NCBI RefSeq assembly: GCF_019511525.1
Contig: NZ_JAEUAT010000008.1
Coordinates: 124,001-188,000, forward strand
DNA length: 64,000 nucleotides
Source: Rhizobium cauense
GTDB taxonomy: Bacteria > Pseudomonadota > Alphaproteobacteria > Rhizobiales > Rhizobiaceae
Reading direction: 5' to 3'
In this document: positions 1-8,188 of the stretch, piece after piece
Layout: the number at the start of each line of letters is the position of its first letter
Position numbering within the stretch: the stretch's first letter is position 1
Notes under the pieces: model-generated
Told to the model about the DNA's origin: nothing
Databases searched by the model: none
What the model saw: only the letters and a program-made list of their open reading frames with translations
Program-made: the position numbers and the translations under genes

Positions 1-813
1 GCCAATGCAATGCTCGCCGGCGTGCTGATCGGCTTGTGCTTTGCGCCGGTGAGAGCGATCGGCTTCAATCCGCTGCTTGGCTTGCCGATCGTCGTGGCGT
101 GGATTGTCGTTGGCGCGTTCAAGCGGCTCTGGGCGGTGCCGGCAGCGCTCGCGGCTTTCGTCCTGGTGGTCGCCTTCGGCGTGGACGTTCCCGATGGAGC
201 GCTTGGTTCGCTCGAGCAGGCGCTGCGGCCGCCGGTCGAGTTCGTGATGCCTGTCTTCAATCTACCGGCGTTCGTCTCGATCGCGCTGCCGCTTTTCATC
301 GTCACCATGGCGTCGCAGAATATTCCCGGAATCGCGGTCCTGAAGGTCAACGGCTACGAGCCGAAGCCGGGGCCGCTCTTTTCGGTGACCGGCCTGTTCT
401 CGATCCTGTCGGCGCCGTTCGGGGGGCATGCGGTGAATCTGGCTGCCATCACGGCGGCGATGTGCGCCGGCCAGGACGCGCATCCGGATCCGGCGCGGCG
501 CTATTGGGCGGTTCTCGTATCAGGCATCTCCTATGTCATCCTCGGGCTGCTGGCGGGAGCAGTGACGACTTTCGTCGCGCTGGCGCCGCCGATCCTGATC
601 CAGGCGGTGGCGGGTCTCGCGTTGGTCGGCGCCTTCTCGGGTTCGGCAATGGCGGCTTTCCAGGCTCCCGAGTCGCGGGAGGCTGCGGCCATCACCTTCC
701 TGCTGACGGCGTCGGGCGTTTCCTTCGCGGGTATCTCCGGGGCATTCTGGGGATTGCTTGCGGGTGGATTGATGTTGGCGCTGTCACGGTTTGTGCAGGC
801 GGCGAAAAAATAG
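1..813 (+). CDS. benE: Benzoate/H+ symporter BenE family, C-terminal part (5' end outside window)
   Basis: The reading frame is open from the first base, so the gene begins upstream; 270 residues remain. They are almost entirely hydrophobic, with about seven or eight membrane segments, and contain the conserved central stretch of the BenE family (residues near TMASQNIPG, then GGHAVNLAAITAA). BenE proteins are inner-membrane proton symporters for benzoate or related aromatic acids. No aromatic-degradation gene lies next to it here, so the substrate is open. The stop codon is about 10 bases before the leuA promoter, and no terminator is visible between them. Confidence 0.85.
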   Translation, partial: ANAMLAGVLIGLCFAPVRAIGFNPLLGLPIVVAWIVVGAFKRLWAVPAALAAFVLVVAFGVDVPDGALGSLEQALRPPVEFVMPVFNLPAFVSIALPLFIVTMASQNIPGIAVLKVNGYEPKPGPLFSVTGLFSILSAPFGGHAVNLAAITAAMCAGQDAHPDPARRYWAVLVSGISYVILGLLAGAVTTFVALAPPILIQAVAGLALVGAFSGSAMAAFQAPESREAAAITFLLTASGVSFAGISGAFWGLLAGGLMLALSRFVQAAKK

Positions 814-822
814 ACGGAGGGA

Positions 823-850
823 TTGCCAGTTTTTTGTACCCCGGCTATAC
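823..850 (+). promoter_or_regulatory. Predicted sigma70-type promoter of the leu leader/leuA transcript
   Basis: TTGCCA at 823-828 and CTATAC at 845-850 are separated by 16 bases, close to the rhizobial housekeeping consensus (CTTGAC, 17, CTATAT). Transcription would start near 856-858, only one to three bases before the ATG of the leader ORF at 859, so that ORF would be translated from a leaderless or nearly leaderless mRNA. Confidence 0.6.
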
Positions 851-858
851 ACGCTGCC

Positions 859-984
859 ATGAAGAACACGGGCATCATGATTTCTGAGCAGATTGTTCGC
901 GGGCGCATCGCCCTGCGCGACAATACGCGCGCCCTTACCTCGCTTCTTCTCCTCGGCCTTACGCGCGGTTGCCGGGTCCGTTGA
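859..984 (+). CDS. leuL: Leucine-rich leader peptide upstream of leuA
   Basis: This 41-residue ORF ends with a cluster of leucine codons (ctt ctt ctc ctc ggc ctt, residues LLLLGL) seven codons before its TGA. It sits between the predicted promoter and leuA, as expected for a leucine attenuator. No Shine-Dalgarno precedes the ATG and the predicted transcript start is practically at the ATG. A second in-frame ATG lies at 877. Such leaders are not functional enzymes; ribosome progress over the Leu codons would sense charged tRNA-Leu and control leuA. It is too short for routine gene calling and is supported by position, codon content and downstream pairing segments. Confidence 0.7.
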   Translation: MKNTGIMISEQIVRGRIALRDNTRALTSLLLLGLTRGCRVR

Positions 985-1027
985 GGAGCGCCCGGCGGCC
1001 GAAAGCCCGCCCAGGCCATCGCTCCTC
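949..1027 (+). promoter_or_regulatory. Candidate leuA attenuator: mutually exclusive RNA segments
   Basis: CTCCTC inside the Leu codons (949-954) can pair with GAGGAG overlapping the leader stop (983-988); the same GAGGAGCG (983-990) can instead pair with CGCTCCTC (1020-1027). A ribosome stalled at the Leu codons would mask the first segment; one at the stop codon would mask the second. There is no U-tract after the second hairpin, so classical intrinsic termination is not obvious. A further hairpin (1075-1081 with 1120-1126, plus an inner GC-rich stem) ends just before the leuA ribosome-binding site. Confidence 0.5.
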
Positions 1028-1144
1028 GTGACCAATCCCGAAAACTGATCAACCGGATGCATCAGCACCGGATTCGTCATCGCCAAGCCAGACCCGATAC
1101 GCTATGACGCGGCTGGCCAGATGACGGGAAGAGGAAGAGAAGAC

Positions 1145-2860
1145 ATGGACACGAACACCCGCTCCCAAACCAAAGGCATGCCCGAGGCGGCGATCAAGTA
1201 TCGCGCCTATCCGCAGGTGAACATCCCTGACCGCACATGGCCGTCGAAGACGCTGACCAAGGCGCCGATCTGGTGTTCGGTCGATCTGCGCGATGGCAAT
1301 CAGGCGCTGGTCGACCCGATGGGTCACGACCGCAAGGCCCGCATGTTCCAGCTGCTGCTCGACATGGGCTTCAAGGAAATCGAGATCGGTTTCCCGTCCG
1401 CGTCGCAGACCGACTTCGATTTCGCGCGCTGGTGCGTCGAGCAGGGGAATGTGCCTGACGACGTCTCGCTGCAGGTGCTGGTGCAGTGCCGTCCGGAACT
1501 GATCACCCGCACGTTCGAGGCGCTGGAAGGCGCAAACCGTCCGATCGTTCACTTCTACAACTCGACCAGCGAGCTGCAGCGCCGCGTGGTGTTCGCCAAG
1601 GATGTCCAGGGCATCAAGCAGATCGCCGTCGACGCGGCGAAGATGATTTCCGACATGGCGGCAAAGGCCGGCGGCGGCTATCGCTTCGAATATTCGCCGG
1701 AGAGCTTCACGGGCACCGAGCTGGAAGTGGCGCTGGATATCTGCAACGCTGTCATCGAAGTGATGAAGCCGACGCCAGACAACAAGCTCATCATCAACCT
1801 GCCGTCGACCGTCGAGATGGCGACGCCGAACGTCTATGCCGACCAGATCGAGTGGATGTGCCGCAATCTCGACAATCGCGAGAACCTGATCATTTCGCTG
1901 CATCCGCACAATGACCGCGGCACCGGCATCGCTGCCGCCGAACTGGCACTGCTGGCGGGCGCCGACCGCGTTGAAGGCACGCTGTTCGGCAATGGCGAGC
2001 GCACCGGCAACGTCGATGTCGTCACCATGGCGCTGAACATGTTCACGCAGGGCGTCGATCCCGAGATCGACTGCTCAAACATCGTGCGGATGAAGGAAGT
2101 GTTCGAATATTCGAACCAGATGCCGATCGGCGAGCGCCATCCTTATGTCGGTGAACTGGTCTACACGGCATTCTCCGGCTCGCATCAGGACGCGATCAAC
2201 AAGGGCATGAAGGCGATCAAGGTCGCCAACCACCCGGTCTGGGAAGTGCCTTACCTGCCGATTGATCCGCAGGATGTCGGCCGTACCTACGAAGCGATCA
2301 TCCGCATCAACTCGCAGTCGGGCAAGGGCGGTATCGCCTATATCCTGCAGCAGGATTACGGGCTGAACCTGCCGCGCAACCTGCAGGTCGAATTCCGCGA
2401 GGACATCCAGCGGATCACCGACGAAGAGGGCAAGGAATTGCCGTCGCGAAAGATCTACGACCGCTTCATCGAGCGCTATGTGACGCAGCCGCAGGGGCGC
2501 ATCAAGTTCGTCGACCACCACACCTATGCCGATCCGGATCGCAGGGGGCAGCGAATCGTTGCAGCCGAGATCACCGACAACGGTGAGACGAAGCGTATCG
2601 AGGGCAGGGGAAATGGTCCGGTCGACGGCTTTATCAACGCTCTCTCGCACTATCTCGGCATCGAAATGTCGGTCGAGGACTATTCGGAGCATTCGCTGCA
2701 GCACGGTTCGAACGCTGCCGCCATCTCCTACGTCGAGACCTCTTATCCTGATGGTAAGCTCTTCGGCGCTGGTATCAGCACCAACATCGTCGGTGCCTCG
2801 CTGGAAGCGATCGTCTCGGCGGCGAACCGCGTGCTCGAGGTAAGGGCTGGAAAGGCCTGA
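1145..2860 (+). CDS. leuA: 2-isopropylmalate synthase
   Basis: The 571-residue protein condenses 2-oxoisovalerate with acetyl-CoA, the first step specific to leucine biosynthesis. The N-terminal TIM barrel shows the DxRDG metal/catalytic motif at residues 47-51 and the HPHNDRGTG metal-binding signature near residue 250; the C-terminal third is the allosteric leucine-binding domain. Length and sequence fit the long (type 2) LeuA class. The start at 1145 follows a purine-rich GGAAGAGGAAGAG stretch; an in-frame ATG at 1121 lies inside the upstream hairpin and is less likely. Expression is probably controlled by the leader peptide at 859-984. Confidence 0.95.
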   Translation: MDTNTRSQTKGMPEAAIKYRAYPQVNIPDRTWPSKTLTKAPIWCSVDLRDGNQALVDPMGHDRKARMFQLLLDMGFKEIEIGFPSASQTDFDFARWCVEQGNVPDDVSLQVLVQCRPELITRTFEALEGANRPIVHFYNSTSELQRRVVFAKDVQGIKQIAVDAAKMISDMAAKAGGGYRFEYSPESFTGTELEVALDICNAVIEVMKPTPDNKLIINLPSTVEMATPNVYADQIEWMCRNLDNRENLIISLHPHNDRGTGIAAAELALLAGADRVEGTLFGNGERTGNVDVVTMALNMFTQGVDPEIDCSNIVRMKEVFEYSNQMPIGERHPYVGELVYTAFSGSHQDAINKGMKAIKVANHPVWEVPYLPIDPQDVGRTYEAIIRINSQSGKGGIAYILQQDYGLNLPRNLQVEFREDIQRITDEEGKELPSRKIYDRFIERYVTQPQGRIKFVDHHTYADPDRRGQRIVAAEITDNGETKRIEGRGNGPVDGFINALSHYLGIEMSVEDYSEHSLQHGSNAAAISYVETSYPDGKLFGAGISTNIVGASLEAIVSAANRVLEVRAGKA

Positions 2861-2869
2861 CGCGACCCT

Positions 2870-2899
2870 GTGCAGCGGAGTGTTCCGCTGCACATTTTC
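2870..2899 (+). terminator. Rho-independent terminator of leuA
   Basis: A 10-bp perfect stem (GTGCAGCGGA with TCCGCTGCAC, four-base loop) begins 9 bases after the leuA stop and is followed by ATTTTCC. The U-tract is short but present. Confidence 0.7.
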
Positions 2900-2900
2900 C

Positions 2901-3174
2901 TAGAGCCTTTCAGGGTTAAATTGAAGCGTTCTGCCGGAGCAGGTTTTCGTCAGGGCAAAGGCGATTGGCGAAGGGCATACCCCTTGGTACGTCCGAGCCG
3001 ATCGCCTTTTGATCCTGACGGAAAGATGCCCGGCCCTTCGGGTTGGCTGAAACGGGCCGTCTGATCGACCGGCCGGCTTGGCCGTAGGACGTGGCTACGA
3101 CGCGCGCCGGCCGGTCGACCATTCGACCCCGTTTGAGCCAACAGAACGCTTCAATTTAACCCTGAAAGGCTCTA
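2901..3174. repeat. Long palindromic intergenic element (RIME-like mosaic)
   Basis: The ends are a 33-bp perfect inverted repeat (2901-2933 with 3142-3174, starting TAGAGCCTTTCAGGG). Inside are further complementary pairs: about 2948-2964 with 3001-3020 (an AAAGGCGAT-type arm), 3042-3056 with 3128-3142 (14 of 15 bases) and 3063-3077 with 3106-3120 (14 of 15). The element lies between the convergent leuA and anti-sigma genes. It has the character of rhizobial intergenic mosaic elements (RIME), which are nested palindromes without coding capacity, but at 274 bp it is longer than classical RIME1/RIME2. Short ORFs across it are not credible genes. Confidence 0.75.
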
Positions 3175-3241
3175 GACCGTCGTTGAAATTCTGGCCGGCG
3201 TCATTACGGCAGCCTCTTCATTGCAGCTTGGCTGGGCGACA

Positions 3242-4099
3242 TCAGATCGATGTCGCAACCTGCATGGCGAGTTGGTCAAGCGAGGCTTCCGACGATGGGC
3301 CGACCAGCACGTAGGATGTGCCTGCATTGTGCCAGGAGACCACGCCGATCTCGTCCTTGATCGTTTCCTTGAAGTCATCTGCCACAGGAGGCAAGTTGTC
3401 TTTGCGAAAGCAGATGGAAGCAAGGTCGCCATCGGAACTCGTGTAAACGAGCTGACCGACCGGCCGGCCATCGCCGATGAAGACGCGTGCGCCCTGGAAG
3501 GTCCAGCCCTGGTCAGACAGATCGGGTACGCGGAAGGCCACGCCCACGGTCGACGTCAGCCAGGTAGAAATTTCCTCGGCCTGTGACGAGGGCACTTCGA
3601 AGATATGGCGTGGCTGCCGGGCGATCAGACGCTGGTTAGCGATGACATCAGCAAGCCATTCGCTGGAGTCTGCGGCGATCTCGACTGTCGTCGGCGGTGC
3701 CGAGACCGTATTGGTGCTACCGGCGGCGAAGTAGCCGATGCCGCATCCGGCAACGAAGAGGATTATTGCCCCTGCCAGCGCCTGCCGGCCAGTAGGGGCA
3801 AGCTTCAGCGAGGCTCGCGAAAGACGTGGGGCAACAGGGGCCTTCGGCGGCTGCGCACTCTTTATCGACCGGACAAGTGCAAGTGGGACGGGTTCCTTGA
3901 GAACGTCGTCGAAACGGTGCTTTCCGAAGTCAGTGCCGTGCCGGAGCTTGTCATAAAGCCGCTTTGCGCCTTCATCCGTTGCCAGGCGCTGCTCCAGTTG
4001 CTGCTTCTGTTCGGGCGTGACTTCGCCGTCCAGCAACGCGGTCAGTTGAGCATCGAGCGGCAGTCTTTTGAAATCGAGCAATTCAGTACCTGTAAGCAT
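3242..4099 (-). CDS. Membrane anti-sigma factor, partner of the upstream ECF sigma factor
   Basis: The 285-residue protein starts with a short helical cytoplasmic region (residues 1-60, LLDGEVTPEQKQQLEQRL) typical of anti-sigma domains, has one membrane segment at about 105-127 and a periplasmic domain to the end. I see no HxxxCxxC zinc anti-sigma motif. The start at 4099 overlaps the end of the sigma gene by 17 bases, which implies translational coupling. The inferred role is to hold the sigma factor at the membrane until an envelope or redox signal is sensed. The periplasmic part contains one cysteine (in the ICFRKD stretch). Confidence 0.8.
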   Translation of the reverse strand: MLTGTELLDFKRLPLDAQLTALLDGEVTPEQKQQLEQRLATDEGAKRLYDKLRHGTDFGKHRFDDVLKEPVPLALVRSIKSAQPPKAPVAPRLSRASLKLAPTGRQALAGAIILFVAGCGIGYFAAGSTNTVSAPPTTVEIAADSSEWLADVIANQRLIARQPRHIFEVPSSQAEEISTWLTSTVGVAFRVPDLSDQGWTFQGARVFIGDGRPVGQLVYTSSDGDLASICFRKDNLPPVADDFKETIKDEIGVVSWHNAGTSYVLVGPSSEASLDQLAMQVATSI

Positions 4100-4589
4100 A
4101 GTTGTCTGCGACGCTGGCGAAATGCAGTCTCGCCGCCGCGAGTTGTGACACGACGATATTGATGGCAACCCCCATGATATCGGCCGTCTGTTGGTAGCTG
4201 TGGCCCTCGAGAACAACCAATAGAAACGCGCTGGAAATGCCTTCGGGCATCTCCGCAATCATGCGATGGATGACATCGGGGTCAACGAGGGTGGAACGGT
4301 CCCGGCTCGCCTCGCGGATATCGCTGATGTTGGCTGCCGGGGCAACGTGTGGCTTGCGCCGGCGATTGTCGTCGGTCCACTGCTGGCGGGCGAGGGTATA
4401 GACCCAGCTTTCCAGGCGACCCTCGCCATTCCACTGGTTGCTCTTTTCTATGGCGCGCCGACAGACAGCCTGGACGAGTTCGTCCGTGCTTGTCGTATCG
4501 CCCGCAAGGGTCATCGCAAAACGCCGTAGCCGGGGCAAAAGGCCTACCAGGTCGCGTCGGATGTCGATGGTCGTCACGGGTTGACGCAT
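4083..4589 (-). CDS. ECF-family RNA polymerase sigma factor
   Basis: The 168-residue protein has the two-domain layout of ECF (group 4) sigma factors: region 2 at about 10-75 (LLPRLRRFAMTLAGD, DELVQAVCRRA, WVYTLARQ) and region 4 at about 105-160 with a helix-turn-helix (GHSYQQTADIMGVAINIVVSQLA, shown in part). The start at 4589 is preceded by GGAAAG; the longer upstream reading frame lacks family similarity. It is first in a two-gene unit with its anti-sigma factor. The target regulon cannot be read from this window. Confidence 0.88.
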   Translation of the reverse strand: MRQPVTTIDIRRDLVGLLPRLRRFAMTLAGDTTSTDELVQAVCRRAIEKSNQWNGEGRLESWVYTLARQQWTDDNRRRKPHVAPAANISDIREASRDRSTLVDPDVIHRMIAEMPEGISSAFLLVVLEGHSYQQTADIMGVAINIVVSQLAAARLHFASVADNYAYRY

Positions 4590-4757
4590 AGTCTTTCCAA
4601 GTAATGCATGCGCGTTCGGGGAGAACGCCCAGCAGGAAAATCGATTTATATCGCCTCTGTGTCCTTTATGAAACAAGTCCCTCATGTTTCGCAAGCATCA
4701 GGCAGCCTATCTCACGGTTTTCAAAGCTTTTCTTCGCTGGCACTGTCGCGATACGCC

Positions 4758-5318
4758 TCAATAGGTGCGGTATCCATTCAGCGCCTGCAGCAGCGAGCGG
4801 TAGGCCCAGGTCTGCTCGCCGCCCCGATCCCGGATTTCGACGAGCTGGACGCGTGCTCCTTGAACATCACCCTGTTCCACCAAAGCTTGGCCCATATATG
4901 ACCGCGCGAGAATATAGTTCTCGTCGGACTGCAGTGCCTTGCGATAATACGACATTCCCAGTTCCATTCGACCGGCCTTGCGGTTGGCATAGCCGAGGTA
5001 GTTCAGGATGCGCGGGTCGTTCTGGTTTCTGGCGAGATGAAGGACCGTCAGCGCGTTGTCGTATTGGCCGGCATAGGCAAACTCCCGAGCAGCCCTGTAG
5101 AGTTCGTCATCGTTGAATGACTCTTTCTTCGGTACGATGCATTCCTTGCGCTTTGTGTCCCAGACTTTGCCGTCGGCGCATTTGGTTGTCGTTTCAGTCT
5201 TTGGCGGCGGCTTGGTTTCGTCGCTCTCATCACCGATAGCAAACGCGGAGGAGGAGACGGCAATGGCAAGTGAACCGGCCAGTGCGAGGCCGCGAAAGCT
5301 AAGGGGTGCCAAGAACAT
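4758..5318 (-). CDS. Exported tetratricopeptide-repeat protein
   Basis: The 186-residue protein has an N-terminal signal peptide (hydrophobic residues about 10-27, ending SSAFA), a low-complexity Lys/Thr/Pro linker with two cysteines, and then two to three TPR units from about residue 70 to the end (for example NYLGYANRKAGRMELGMSYYRKAL). TPR units mediate protein-protein contacts, so it probably acts in the periplasm as a scaffold. The chosen ATG gives a good signal peptide. It lies on the same strand upstream of the ECF gene, 168 bases away, so shared transcription is uncertain. Confidence 0.7.
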   Translation of the reverse strand: MFLAPLSFRGLALAGSLAIAVSSSAFAIGDESDETKPPPKTETTTKCADGKVWDTKRKECIVPKKESFNDDELYRAAREFAYAGQYDNALTVLHLARNQNDPRILNYLGYANRKAGRMELGMSYYRKALQSDENYILARSYMGQALVEQGDVQGARVQLVEIRDRGGEQTWAYRSLLQALNGYRTY

Positions 5319-5463
5319 GCGAGGACTCCGTAAATTAGAGCAGAGATAGCGAGTGTACGTGGCGCTCAAGAATTGCCAAGGCCGCCTGTTCATTTCGACA
5401 TCAAGAAATTGTCATCGTGAGACGCTCGATCGAGCTGATGACAAAGTGATTCCGCCGCTGGCG

Positions 5464-6372
5464 CTAAACCCTGAAAATATCGACGCTTTCGCTGTTCACG
5501 GCATCGCCTGTGGCGTTGATGCTGAAGCGCTCTCCGGTTAGCTCCCATGCGCCAGGCGAGCCACCGATCGTGAAGAGATTGTAGGCAGCGCACGGCTTCA
5601 GCCCACCCGGACCTTGAGACGCGGAGGCCACGCCGACAACGGGAACCGGTCCCGTCTGGCCGCGCAGCCAGTGAAGCGTGTTCAAGTGGGTATGGCCGTG
5701 AAGCACAAGTTCGGCGCCGCCTGTCGAGATCACTGCAGCGAAACGTCGGATGCCGATCATGCGCTTGTAAAAGGACGTCGCGCCGCGGATCGGCGGATGA
5801 TGGATCATGACGACGCGGAACAACCCGGCTTCTCCGGCCGCACGCAGCATGTTCACGGTGTCTCGTGCCTGGCGCTCACCAAAGAAGCCGCTGGCTGCGA
5901 AAGGGGGCGTTGCAACCGCTGTCGAGCAACCAACGATCGCGACCTTGTCGCGAACGCGGAGATAGGGAAAGGTGTGACGATCTGGTTGCCACTCGGGTGG
6001 GGCAAGATCACCGCGTACGTTGTCGTACCAGGCGCGCACCGATTTTTCGTAGGCGCCCGGCACATACGCGTCATGATTTCCCGGTACGACGGAATTATCG
6101 GCGGGGTCGCCGAGTTCGCTCAGCCACGCGGCGGCGGCGCGAATCTCCAGGCCGCTTGCGAGGTTCACCAGGTCGCCGGTGACCGCCAAGTGATCTGCCT
6201 GCTTGGCCCGTATGTCATCGAGCAGTAGATCCACCGTGCTGCCGAAAAGGTGCTTGCGTCTATTGCGATGCCAGTTCACAAAACCGGTAATGCGTTTGGA
6301 AAGCAGTTCGCGGACCGAAAGGCGAGGGAGCGGGCCGAGATGGATGTCGGAAATGTGCGCGAGCTTGAACAT
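5464..6372 (-). CDS. Calcineurin-like metallophosphoesterase
   Basis: The 302-residue protein shows the metallophosphoesterase signature in order: DIHLG near residue 10 (D-x-H), GDLVN near 70 (GD), GNHDAY near 100 (GNHD), and HHPP then GHTHLN further on. These residues bind two metal ions in phosphodiesterases of the Icc/CpdA type. The substrate is not deducible. The start at 6372 puts the DxH motif close to the N-terminus, as usual in the family. It is divergent from the Nudix gene at 6447, sharing a 74-base intergenic region. Confidence 0.85.
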   Translation of the reverse strand: MFKLAHISDIHLGPLPRLSVRELLSKRITGFVNWHRNRRKHLFGSTVDLLLDDIRAKQADHLAVTGDLVNLASGLEIRAAAAWLSELGDPADNSVVPGNHDAYVPGAYEKSVRAWYDNVRGDLAPPEWQPDRHTFPYLRVRDKVAIVGCSTAVATPPFAASGFFGERQARDTVNMLRAAGEAGLFRVVMIHHPPIRGATSFYKRMIGIRRFAAVISTGGAELVLHGHTHLNTLHWLRGQTGPVPVVGVASASQGPGGLKPCAAYNLFTIGGSPGAWELTGERFSINATGDAVNSESVDIFRV

Positions 6373-6446
6373 GCGACGACACATAGCCCAGGAAGTTTGC
6401 AATTCAAACACATCTGCTTGAACGGATTGATGGAATTGGAAGAAGC

Positions 6447-6923
6447 GTGAACGGAACCATCCGGCCTTGGCAATCGCGTCTGTTGATGCGCATCGTGCAT
6501 GTCTACTTCGCCGTGGCGCGCGGAATGACGATGGGTGTTCGTGCCGCCTGCTTCGATTCGTCCGGCCGCATCTTCCTCGTGCGACACAGCTACGTGGCCG
6601 GCTGGCACATGCCCGGCGGAGGGCTCGAGCGCAACGAGACTGCCGAGGAGGCCCTGGTCAAGGAACTGCGGGAGGAGGGCAACCTGCGAATTGTGGGGCG
6701 CCCGGAACTCTTCCACGTCTATTTCAACACCGCGGCCAGCCGGCGCGACCACGTGCTTTTCTACAAGACGCTGGTGGAGCAGACGGCGCCGCGCCCACCC
6801 GATCGGGAAATCGTCGAGTGCGGTTTCTTTGCGATCGATGATCTGCCGCCCGGCACAACGGATGCGACCCGCCGCCGAATCGCGGAACTCGCGGGCGAGC
6901 AAGAGCCCGCCCACGTCTGGTAG
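6447..6923 (+). CDS. Nudix hydrolase
   Basis: The 158-residue protein contains a Nudix box, GGLERNE then EALVKELREEGNL, which matches GX5EX7REUXEEXGU except that Lys replaces Arg in the RE pair. Nudix enzymes hydrolyse nucleoside diphosphates linked to another moiety; the substrate is unknown here. The start is GTG at 6447, with GGAAG seven bases upstream. The gene ends ten bases from the convergent glutathione-transferase gene. Confidence 0.85.
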   Translation: MNGTIRPWQSRLLMRIVHVYFAVARGMTMGVRAACFDSSGRIFLVRHSYVAGWHMPGGGLERNETAEEALVKELREEGNLRIVGRPELFHVYFNTAASRRDHVLFYKTLVEQTAPRPPDREIVECGFFAIDDLPPGTTDATRRRIAELAGEQEPAHVW

Positions 6924-6932
6924 CAAACAGAC

Positions 6933-7919
6933 CTAGGCTGCGGCCAGCCGGGCGCGACCGTGTGGGCCGTCGAGATCGAGCGCCGGTCCCACGGGCACGA
7001 TTCCTGTCGGATTGATGGTCGTGTGGCTGCGATAGTAGTGGTCTTTGATATGGCGGAAGTTCACGGTCTCCTTGACGCCTGGCGTCTGGTAGAGATCGCG
7101 CAGATAGGCCGACAGATTGGCGTAGTCGTCTATGCGGCGGATGTTGCACTTGAAGTGGCCGACGTAGACGGCATCAAAACGCACCAGCGTCGTGAACAGT
7201 CGCCAATCGGCTTCGGTCAACCGATCGCCGAAGAGGTAACGGCCCTTGCTGAGCCGCTCGTCCAGCATATCAAGCGTCTCGAACAGCTTGAGGACATTTT
7301 CGCCGTAGGCCTCCTGTGTCGTGGCGAAGCCTGCTTTGTAGACGCCGTTGTTGACAGTGTCGTAGACGACGGCATTGAGCTCATCGATACCGTTGCGCAG
7401 TTCCTGTGGATAGAAATCAGCCGTCGAGCCGGTCAGATGATCAAAGGCGCTGTTGAACATCCGGATGATTTCAGAAGACTCGTTGTTGACGATCGTGTTG
7501 GTCTTCTTGTCCCACAGGACTGGAACCGTTACGCGGCCGGAATAGTGCGGATCGGCCTTCACGTAGATATCCGCCAGCGTCTTGGCGCCGAAAAGGTGGT
7601 CGCCGGTGGCGCCGTCGCCGACATTGAATTCCCAGCCTTTTGACAGCATGAGGGGATCGACGACGGAAACGGAAATGATGTCCTCTAGCTTCTTGAGCTT
7701 GCGGAAAATTAGCGTGCGATGCGCCCAGGGGCAGGCTAGCGACACGTAGAGATGATAGCGATCGGTCTCGGCCTTGAAACCACCGACACCGGAAGGCCCC
7801 GCAGCGCCGTCGACCGTGATCCAGTTGCGAAACTGTGATGCGGCGCGCTTGAAGTGTCCCTTGGTTTCTTTCGTATCGTACCAGACGTCATGCCAAACGC
7901 CGTCAACCAGCATGCCCAT
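6933..7919 (-). CDS. Glutathione S-transferase family, glutathionyl-hydroquinone reductase type
   Basis: The 328-residue protein has the catalytic CPWAHR motif near residue 55 of the Xi-class transferases (YqjG/ECM4), followed by an all-helical C-terminal domain (for example ERLSKGRYLFGDRLTEADWRL). Family members reduce glutathionyl-hydroquinones using the CPWA cysteine. Length fits the class of about 320-330 residues. The ATG at 7919 is followed by the usual N-terminal DGVWHDVWYDTK stretch. It stands alone on the minus strand. Confidence 0.88.
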   Translation of the reverse strand: MGMLVDGVWHDVWYDTKETKGHFKRAASQFRNWITVDGAAGPSGVGGFKAETDRYHLYVSLACPWAHRTLIFRKLKKLEDIISVSVVDPLMLSKGWEFNVGDGATGDHLFGAKTLADIYVKADPHYSGRVTVPVLWDKKTNTIVNNESSEIIRMFNSAFDHLTGSTADFYPQELRNGIDELNAVVYDTVNNGVYKAGFATTQEAYGENVLKLFETLDMLDERLSKGRYLFGDRLTEADWRLFTTLVRFDAVYVGHFKCNIRRIDDYANLSAYLRDLYQTPGVKETVNFRHIKDHYYRSHTTINPTGIVPVGPALDLDGPHGRARLAAA

Positions 7920-8188
7920 GTCGTGCTCCTTGAGTTCTTTTCTGAGCCGGAAGATATCGCAGCTTTCGCTCCTTTGCAGGCGGCAATGATTGAACACTGC
8001 GTAACGCAGAGGCGACTTGCGATAATTTCCATTGGACGGCCGAAATTTTTCCTGCTATCGGCCATTTCACTCTTTTTGGAACCCGATTGATGTCTGCACC
8101 GAGAAACCTGCGACGACGCTGATGCGCCCGAACGCCCAATGGCGTGCTCGAGATTCATCAATTCTGTCTATCCGGTTTCCGTCTCATC

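Noticed and set aside
983-1027. Intrinsic terminator in the leuA leader
   Set aside because: The stem GAGGAGCG/CGCTCCTC is followed by GTGACC, with no U-tract, so it is listed as a regulatory structure instead.
2075-2893. Long antisense ORF over leuA
   Set aside because: Reading frame opposite a clearly conserved gene in GC-rich DNA; no family features and no ribosome-binding site.
2870-3064. Short ORF across the palindromic element
   Set aside because: The sequence is explained by the leuA terminator and the repeat; no family or coding signal.
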